From Paenibacillus_G sp049942825 (lineage in GTDB: Bacteria > Bacillota > Bacilli > Paenibacillales > NBRC-103111), in NCBI RefSeq assembly GCF_049942825.1, contig NZ_CP187970.1, positions 4,278,001-4,342,000 of the forward strand: 64,000 nucleotides of DNA, in the 5' to 3' direction. The notes under the pieces were generated by a model that saw only the letters and a program-made list of their open reading frames with translations, was not told where the DNA came from and did not search any database. The position numbers and the translations under genes were made by a program. Shown here piece by piece: positions 58,855 to 64,000 of the stretch (the stretch's first letter is position 1; every line of letters begins with the position of its first letter).

Positions 58855-60731
58855 TCGAGTAGGAGGAGGCGGCTAGCCTCCGTCCTCTCACACCACCGTA
58901 CATGCGGGTCCGCATACGGCGGTTCCAAAAGGTTAACAAAGTTCCGAGTAACGAGAAAGCAAACTTTTAAGCCCTTTCGCTTCCCAGTAGGAAGTCGGGA
59001 GGGCATTGTTTGTGCTACGGGACATTTCCCACGGACCTCGACGGGAGTTTGCCAACATATAGGCAGCCCAGTTCGGAACGCCGAGCGCACGTAGTTCGCG
59101 AATGCGTGTCTTCACCCGTTTCCACTGTTTCCATAGACACATGCGGAGTCTTCTCCGAATCCACTTGTCAAAGGCTTGGCAGTGCGTCTTCGCCGAGGCT
59201 AGGCGAAAATAACCTAGCCAGCCCAGCATGTACTGGTTCAGGCGCCGGATGCGTTCCTCCATCGGTACAGGCTTGGTTCGGTTCGTCAGTTCCCGGACTT
59301 TCTCTTTGAATCGCGAAATTGTCTTAGGAGCCAGCCGAATCGTCGCCTGTTTGTTCGACAGGAAACTAAAGCCTAGGAATTTGCGGTTCCATGGCCGGTC
59401 CACTGCACTTTTATCCCGGTTCACTTTCAGTTTCAGCTTTCCTTCCACAAAGCGAATCACCGATTCCATCACGCGCTCCCCTGCTCGCTTGCTGGAGACA
59501 AAGATGTTGCAGTCGTCCGCATAGCGGACAAACCGCAGTCCCCGTCTTGTCAGTTCCTTGTCCAGATCGTCCAGCAGGATGTTCGCCAGAAGCGGACTGA
59601 GCGGACCGCCCTGCGGCGTGCCTTCCGGTGTGCGCTCCAACGCTCCATGCGACATGACTCCGGCGTTCAAATAGGAGCGGATGAGCTTCAGGACACGCTT
59701 GTCCTCCACCTTCCGTGCTACTCTAGCCATGAGCATGTCATGGTTCACCCGGTCAAAGAATTTCTCCAGATCCATATCCACGACCCATCTGAGGCCGCTT
59801 TGGATATAGCTTTGTGCCTGCTTTACGGCGTCATGCGCCCGTCTTCCCGGGCGGAAACCGTAGCTGTACCCCGAGAAATGTGCATCAAAAATCGGATTCA
59901 TCACTTGCAGAAGCGCCTGCTGGAGAAAACGGTCCATTACGGTCGGGATGCCAAGCAGCCGTACACCGCCTCCGGGTTTGGGGATTTCCACCCGTTTGAC
60001 TGGCGCGGGTCTGTAGCTTCCCGTCAGGAGGTTGGCTTTCACCTGTTCCCAGTGGGTTTTCAGGTAAGCTTGTAGCTCGGCTACCGTTACACCATCCACT
60101 CCGGGCGCTCCTCCGTTCTGTACCACTCGCTTGTAGGCGAGCCGAAGGTTGTGCCCTTCGAGCATCTTCTCCAGCAGCCTGCTCTGGCCTTTGCGAGAGA
60201 AAAGGTCGGCTTGTGCCGGCGAAGAACTCGGCGCTCCGGCATACCCTGGCGGCTTCACCGCTTCTCTCTGCCGCGAGCTCCCTTGCGGAATATTCTGCTG
60301 TCTCTGCTCTTCACGCGAACGCACCGGTTTCCTCTCTCCTTTCGGTTCAGCCCTTCCGCTTTCCGGCGTCCCGTACTCGCGTACTATGGCCTCTGCTGAC
60401 TCCTGCGGATTCAGCGCGGCTTCTCAGCCGCGGTTACGAAGTCACTTCGCGTATCCGCAGGCCTCCCCAGATAAGAACGCCATCTGTCTGCCCGCGACCA
60501 CCTAAGTTTACAGCATCAGCCCTTGGCGGCTTTGGATTTCGTCTTGTCTTGGAGACTCATCCGACTGACACTGCCTCAAATTAGGTTCGTGTACCTTGGC
60601 CCGTGCATTTGCCTCCGGCTTCCTTCAGATTCCGCCTCACGGCCGACACCCTTGCCCTTGGCTAACGGTAGGCGCTCGCCAGCCCCCGTTCGGGACTCTC
60701 ACCCTAGAGATGGCGCCCATGCTGGGCGTAC
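58854..60731 (-). mobile_element. Group II intron, probably class IIC, inserted at the RDD gene terminator
   Basis: About 1878 bp on the minus strand. The 5' end reads GTACGCCCAGCATGGGCGCC; group II introns start GUGYG, so the third base differs. The 3' end has domain V (GAACCGCCGTATGCGG..CATGTACGGTGGTGTG at 58889-58925) and domain VI followed by CCTACTCGAT at 58854. A reverse transcriptase without an endonuclease domain is encoded inside. The 5' exon on the minus strand is a stem-loop ending about 8 nt before the junction. Insertion just 3' of intrinsic terminator hairpins is the known habit of class IIC introns. Confidence 0.85.
58933..60324 (-). CDS. ltrA: Group II intron-encoded reverse transcriptase/maturase
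   Basis: 463 residues. RT blocks: GAPGVDGVTVAELQAYL, GIPTVMDRFLQQALLQV, DMDLEKFFDRVNHD, GTPQGGPLSPLLANILLDDL, and the catalytic VRYADDCNIFVSS (YADD box). Domain X/maturase follows (KFLGFSF to LNQYMLGWLGYFRLA). There is no HNH endonuclease domain, as in class IIC proteins. Start is GTG with AAAGGAG upstream. Translated only from intron RNA or the unspliced transcript. Confidence 0.93.
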   Translation of the reverse strand: MRSREEQRQQNIPQGSSRQREAVKPPGYAGAPSSSPAQADLFSRKGQSRLLEKMLEGHNLRLAYKRVVQNGGAPGVDGVTVAELQAYLKTHWEQVKANLLTGSYRPAPVKRVEIPKPGGGVRLLGIPTVMDRFLQQALLQVMNPIFDAHFSGYSYGFRPGRRAHDAVKQAQSYIQSGLRWVVDMDLEKFFDRVNHDMLMARVARKVEDKRVLKLIRSYLNAGVMSHGALERTPEGTPQGGPLSPLLANILLDDLDKELTRRGLRFVRYADDCNIFVSSKRAGERVMESVIRFVEGKLKLKVNRDKSAVDRPWNRKFLGFSFLSNKQATIRLAPKTISRFKEKVRELTNRTKPVPMEERIRRLNQYMLGWLGYFRLASAKTHCQAFDKWIRRRLRMCLWKQWKRVKTRIRELRALGVPNWAAYMLANSRRGPWEMSRSTNNALPTSYWEAKGLKSLLSRYSELC

Positions 60732-60739
60732 AAGTCAGG

Positions 60740-60772
60740 AAGGCCTGATCTGCGGACAGATCAGGCCTTTTC
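60740..60772 (+). terminator. RDD gene terminator, separated from its gene by the intron
   Basis: AAGGCCTGATCTG and CAGATCAGGCCTT arms with a CGGA loop, then TTTTC. In the uninterrupted site it would begin about 8-10 nt after the RDD stop. It is the likely insertion target of the intron. Confidence 0.75.
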
Positions 60773-60850
60773 GTATGGGAACGAACCTTCCCTCCTGCCA
60801 CGTTCCACTGCAGATCCGCCGTTCCTTCAAGAACGGAGCTTGGGATGCAA

Positions 60851-61522
60851 TTACAAAGCATCAATCCTCTTCCCGACCGCTTTGAGCCACTCCTGCGCAA
60901 TAATCGCATGACCGTTGACTGTCGGGTGGATTCCGTCCCAGATCCAGTAGGATGCCTCTCTCACCTGGCACAGCTCGTCGAACCGCTGCTGCAGAGGCAC
61001 GAAGGTCAGGCGGTACTCCTCCGCGATTCGCCGCACCGCTGCCTGGAACGGAAGCAAAAGTTCCATCCATTCGCTTAGGGCTTCGGCCACCCTGCCGACC
61101 GGCAGAAGAAACGGTTCGCACAGGATGATATGCGTCCGGGGCAGCTTCTCCCCGATCTCCTCGATCATCATCCGGTACAGCTTCTCGAATTTGGCGGGCG
61201 AGGCGCCGCTTTGGTTGTGGAGCTGGAAGTGGCAGTCGTTAATGCCCAGCAGAAAGCTGACCATATCCGGCTGCTCGTTGATGACATCGCTCTCCAGCCG
61301 GGCATAGATATCCACAATCCGGCTGCCCGAGATGCCCTTGTTAATGAATTGCAGATGCTTCTCCGGGTACCGTGAGCCCAGATCGGCATGGATCAGATAT
61401 ACGTAGCTGTGGCCTGTCACATGATTCAGATCCCACGCCTGCGCCGGGTCTTTGCTGCGCTGACCGTCGGTAATGGAATCTCCCTGGAACAAAATCACCG
61501 TGCCTTCCTTCTCGGCTTGCAT
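60851..61522 (-). CDS. SGNH/GDSL hydrolase
   Basis: 223 residues, no signal peptide. Blocks: ILFQGDSITDGQR (Ser nucleophile), NKGISGSRIVDIYAR (Gly), SFLLGINDCHFQ (Asn), and IWDGIHPTVNGH (Asp-His). Typical of cytoplasmic acyl or aryl esterases of the lipase_GDSL_2 group. ATG at 61522 lies 7 nt after GGAGGAG; the adjacent GTG at 61525 is less likely. Substrate unknown; in Paenibacillus such genes often act on acetylated oligosaccharides. Confidence 0.88.
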   Translation of the reverse strand: MQAEKEGTVILFQGDSITDGQRSKDPAQAWDLNHVTGHSYVYLIHADLGSRYPEKHLQFINKGISGSRIVDIYARLESDVINEQPDMVSFLLGINDCHFQLHNQSGASPAKFEKLYRMMIEEIGEKLPRTHIILCEPFLLPVGRVAEALSEWMELLLPFQAAVRRIAEEYRLTFVPLQQRFDELCQVREASYWIWDGIHPTVNGHAIIAQEWLKAVGKRIDAL

Positions 61523-61627
61523 CACACCGCTCCTCCGCCAACTTTATTCAATGAATAAACTAAGTGTAGGGAGGGATAACGGGTTTTGTCAATCCGTCAG
61601 GCGGGTTTGGCGCGGGCTTTAGGAGCG

Positions 61628-62368
61628 TCAAATAAATCCGCCGTTGACCCGGAGGGTCTGGCCTGTGACCCACTGTGATTTCTCGCTGACGAGGAACTCG
61701 ATCACGTTCGCGATATCCTCCGGTTCACCGATCCTTCCAAGGGCGATCGACTTCCTCAGCCCTTCGATCTGCTGCTCCGTCTTTCCTTCCGTGAACAGCT
61801 CGGTGTTCACCGGACCCGGGGCCACCGCATTGATGGTAATCTGCTTGACGGCGAATTCCTTTGCGAGCTGGCGGGTGAACTGCTCCACCGCTCCTTTGGT
61901 CCCGGCATAGACGCTGTAGGCCGGCAGCATATGTCCTGTGACCGAGGTGGAAAAGTTAATGATCCGCCCTTTCTCCTCCATGTGCTTCATCGCCTGTTGG
62001 CAGGCAAAAAACGTCCCTTTGGCATTCAGCAGAAACTGCTTGTCGAAATCCTCCTCCGTCACTTCCAGAATCGGCTGTACCTTGTTCACTCCGGCATTGT
62101 TGATGAGAATGTCCACTTTGCCGAAATGCCTCAGCGCTGCGGCGAACAAGGCTTCCGCCTCGGCCGGCCTGCTGAGATCCGCCTGAACGGCTGCGGCTTC
62201 CCCGCCCTTTTGCCGTATGGCATCAACCACCTCCTGGGCTTTGTGCGGACTGTTCGCATAGTTGATGACCACCTGAGCCCCCAGCCCGGCGAGCTGCTCG
62301 GCGATCGAGCGTCCGATCCCTCTGGAGGCTCCGGTCACGATGGCGGTTTTTCCTTTTAATAAGGTCAT
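61628..62368 (-). CDS. Short-chain dehydrogenase/reductase, FabG-like
   Basis: 246 residues. NAD(P)-binding TAIVTGASRGIGRSIAEQL, NNAGVNK, catalytic Ser in INFSTSVTGHML, and YxxxK in YSVYAGTKGAVEQFTRQLAKE with INAVAPGPVNTEL. It reduces or oxidises a carbonyl substrate with NADP(H). The start at 62368 follows AAGGGAAG; an upstream in-frame ATG at 62395 has no site. Divergent from an AraC-type regulator, likely its target. Confidence 0.9.
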   Translation of the reverse strand: MTLLKGKTAIVTGASRGIGRSIAEQLAGLGAQVVINYANSPHKAQEVVDAIRQKGGEAAAVQADLSRPAEAEALFAAALRHFGKVDILINNAGVNKVQPILEVTEEDFDKQFLLNAKGTFFACQQAMKHMEEKGRIINFSTSVTGHMLPAYSVYAGTKGAVEQFTRQLAKEFAVKQITINAVAPGPVNTELFTEGKTEQQIEGLRKSIALGRIGEPEDIANVIEFLVSEKSQWVTGQTLRVNGGFI

Positions 62369-62566
62369 GTTAATCTTCCCTTCTTTCTTATCCATATGGC
62401 TTATGAAGATGGGCCGGTGTCGTCTGCCGGTCTATATGTCCATTATAGGGAATGGGGATCGCGTCCGGTAGCCTATTCATGTCCGCTTCTTGCCTGATCC
62501 TCTTCGGGTTAGGTACAATGAAAATATAATAAATTCACCATTCTGGGCCCAAAAGGAACGCGAACC

Positions 62567-63505
62567 ATGGACCTCCTTGAACCTAACGCCGGACTCTCGG
62601 CATCCCAAAAAGAGCTTGCCTGTCTCATCCGCCGTCACACCCCTTCGGAGGGCTTGAACGAGACGGCGGTGCCCGGACTGCGATTCATGCGCACATCCCA
62701 TGTGTCGGAGCCGATGCATACGGTCTATGCGCCTTCCCTGTGCATTGTCGCGCAGGGCTCCAAAACGGCCTCGCTCGGTGCGGAGATGTACCGGTATGAT
62801 CCGTCCGCTTATCTCGTCACCTCCGTGCATCTTCCGATGATCGGGAAGATTATCGAGGCCTCACCGGAGCTCCCCTATTTGAGCCTTCAGCTGAACTTCA
62901 GCACGGATGCCATTGTCGATATCGTAAGAGACACCGCGGATTCCAGCAGGGGCAGCAGGGACAGCGGGCGCGGCCTGGCCGTGAACCGGTCCACCGCCCC
63001 GCTGCTGGAGGCCATCGTGCGGCTTGTCCGACTCCTCGACAGTCCTGCGGATATCGGGATACTCGCTCCGCTCATCGTCCGTGAAGTGCTGTACCGGGTG
63101 CTGCAGGGCGATCAGGGGGAGCTCATCCGGCAGTTCGCCGTGATCGGCAGTCATGCGAACAGCATCTCCAAGGCTATTCATCTCCTTCATCGCGACTATT
63201 ACAAACCGCTTCATGTGGAAGAGCTGGCTAAGGAAGTCAGCCTAAGCCCTTCCGCCCTGTTCAAGCACTTCAAGAAAGTGACCGCGATGAGTCCGCTTCA
63301 GTTTCAGAAGGCGATCCGGCTGCAGGAAGCACGCCGGCTGCTGCTAATGGAGAGCCTGGATGCGGCCGATGCGGGCTATCGCGTCGGCTACGAAAGCCCT
63401 TCCCAGTTCAGCCGGGAATACGCCCGCCAGTTCGGGCTTCCGCCGATCAGTGATGTGAAGAGGCTTCGCGGCTCCGCCCTGCCCGTAGAATCCCCGCCCC
63501 AATAG
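62567..63505 (+). CDS. AraC family transcriptional regulator
   Basis: 312 residues. N-terminal cupin-type sensor (YAPSLCIVAQGSKTASLG) and two C-terminal helix-turn-helix units: VEELAKEVSLSPSALFKHFK and RVGYESPSQFSREYARQFG. This subgroup usually activates adjacent oxidoreductase genes. AAAGGA lies 9 nt before the ATG. Divergent from the SDR gene with about 200 bp between. Confidence 0.9.
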   Translation: MDLLEPNAGLSASQKELACLIRRHTPSEGLNETAVPGLRFMRTSHVSEPMHTVYAPSLCIVAQGSKTASLGAEMYRYDPSAYLVTSVHLPMIGKIIEASPELPYLSLQLNFSTDAIVDIVRDTADSSRGSRDSGRGLAVNRSTAPLLEAIVRLVRLLDSPADIGILAPLIVREVLYRVLQGDQGELIRQFAVIGSHANSISKAIHLLHRDYYKPLHVEELAKEVSLSPSALFKHFKKVTAMSPLQFQKAIRLQEARRLLLMESLDAADAGYRVGYESPSQFSREYARQFGLPPISDVKRLRGSALPVESPPQ

Positions 63506-63523
63506 AAGGGCGGGGATTTTTTT
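63490..63523 (+). terminator. Terminator of the AraC-type gene
   Basis: ATCCCCGCCC and GGGCGGGGAT arms, then seven T. The stop codon lies in the loop, so the stem includes the last coding bases. Confidence 0.9.
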
Positions 63524-63909
63524 GCGTTCCTCCATGCAGCAGATATGCTTTATTCAACTTGGCCAAGGGCCGGCCTGCCGGAAGATGTGCCGGATTCAAC
63601 CCCAATATGCCGGAATAAACCGGCGCAAAGCCCGTTCGTTCCCGTGCCGGTCAAGGGACGGCAATCACATCTCAGGCTTATTGACGCTCCTCCGGTAGAC
63701 CGCTTACATTGGAAATGCCCGAAGCCCGGGCGGCATCTGGAATGGAGGCCGGGGTTCCCCCTGCTGCTTAAGGATTTCGGGCCTCGATGAAAGGAAGTGA
63801 TTCCTGAAGCCTGATCAAGCGGGCTTCTTCCCGGCAGCTTAGGTTCAGTCATACGCGAGGCAGGCAGGCCCGCCCGCATACCACTCTACTGCAGAAAGGA
63901 ATGTTGTTC
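63524..63909. other. Intergenic stretch without a supported gene
   Basis: 385 bases between the AraC-type gene terminator and the next start. A possible promoter TTGACG-N18-TACATT lies at 63681-63710. The long leader that would result has several short stems, but I do not recognise a riboswitch. Confidence 0.35.
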
Positions 63910-64000
63910 ATGACTGCTTCCAGCAAAATGAAACGCCTTTGGACTTCTTTCACCGCTATCTCGGTCTTATCCTCCGTTCTCTTCGTGGTGCCTGCGGCGC
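63910..64000 (+). CDS. Start of a secreted protein (partial)
   Basis: 30 codons visible to the window edge: MTASSKMKRLWTSFTAISVL then SSVLFVVPAA, a signal peptide. AAAGGA lies 9 nt before the ATG at 63910; an ATG at 63901 in the same frame is adjacent to the site and less likely. Function cannot be told. Confidence 0.6.
   Translation, partial: MTASSKMKRLWTSFTAISVLSSVLFVVPAA

Noticed and set aside
63524..63909. Riboswitch in the leader of the last gene
   Set aside because: Several short stems exist but no conserved core of any class I know is visible; kept as an unexplained leader.

Overview
The window reads as a high-GC Gram-positive chromosome segment of the Paenibacillaceae. This rests on AGGAGG-type ribosome binding sites, frequent TTG/GTG starts, a YhcN/YlaJ sporulation lipoprotein, DUF5696 and NHL-YIP1 transporter clusters, and many secreted glycanases with CBM3 and ricin modules. 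The gene content and base composition resemble the Paenibacillus mucilaginosus group, but I cannot prove the species. No tRNA, rRNA or CRISPR array was seen.

Layout. 1-4.9 kb: secreted pectin-acting enzymes (a pectate lyase cut by the window edge and a rhamnogalacturonan acetylesterase-like SGNH hydrolase), a decayed gene end, and an RTX-repeat protein. 5-19.6 kb: several short operons for organosulfur or nitro-compound metabolism: an AprAB-like flavoprotein/ferredoxin pair, two related solute-binding lipoproteins, OsmC, an MFS exporter, an alpha/beta hydrolase, two nitroreductases, two flavin-dependent monooxygenases and an aldo/keto reductase. 20-41.8 kb: one uninterrupted 14-gene minus-strand array. 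It begins with an MsmX-type ATPase, then a giant solute-binding protein, two permease pairs, the NHL-YIP1 and DUF5696 proteins, a heterodimeric ABC exporter, three more flavin monooxygenases (one broken) and a third related solute-binding lipoprotein, and it ends at a strong terminator. 42-50.8 kb: a TetR/peroxiredoxin-like pair, a nitrate/nitrite transporter with an FNR-type promoter, a decayed ferric-reductase-like gene, a Tat-linked GMC dehydrogenase operon, a sporulation lipoprotein and RarD. 50.9-58 kb: GH10 xylanase, GH26 mannanase and GH43 arabinanase, all multimodular. 58-64 kb: an RDD membrane protein whose terminator carries a group IIC-like intron, an SGNH hydrolase, an SDR/AraC pair and the start of a secreted protein.

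Main observation. Six transcription units (in front of positions 8963-, 9429+, 12544-, 14232-, 14819+ and 41605-) share one leader architecture. Each has a near-consensus sigma-A promoter (TTGACA/TTGACG, 16-18 nt, TAnnnT). Most have a CymR-like operator just downstream of the -10 box. About 25-65 nt further on comes a tiny hairpin of the form (Y)TAC-YRG-nnnn-CYRG-AG. Its last bases are also the first bases of an intrinsic terminator. The four stem pairs co-vary (CCGG/CCGG, CCAG/CTGG, CTAG/CTAG). I do not recognise this as a known riboswitch or T-box. It looks like an undescribed attenuator coordinating a dispersed sulfur-scavenging regulon: three solute-binding proteins without private permeases, five flavin monooxygenases, FMN reductase-like proteins and a 21-kb transport operon.
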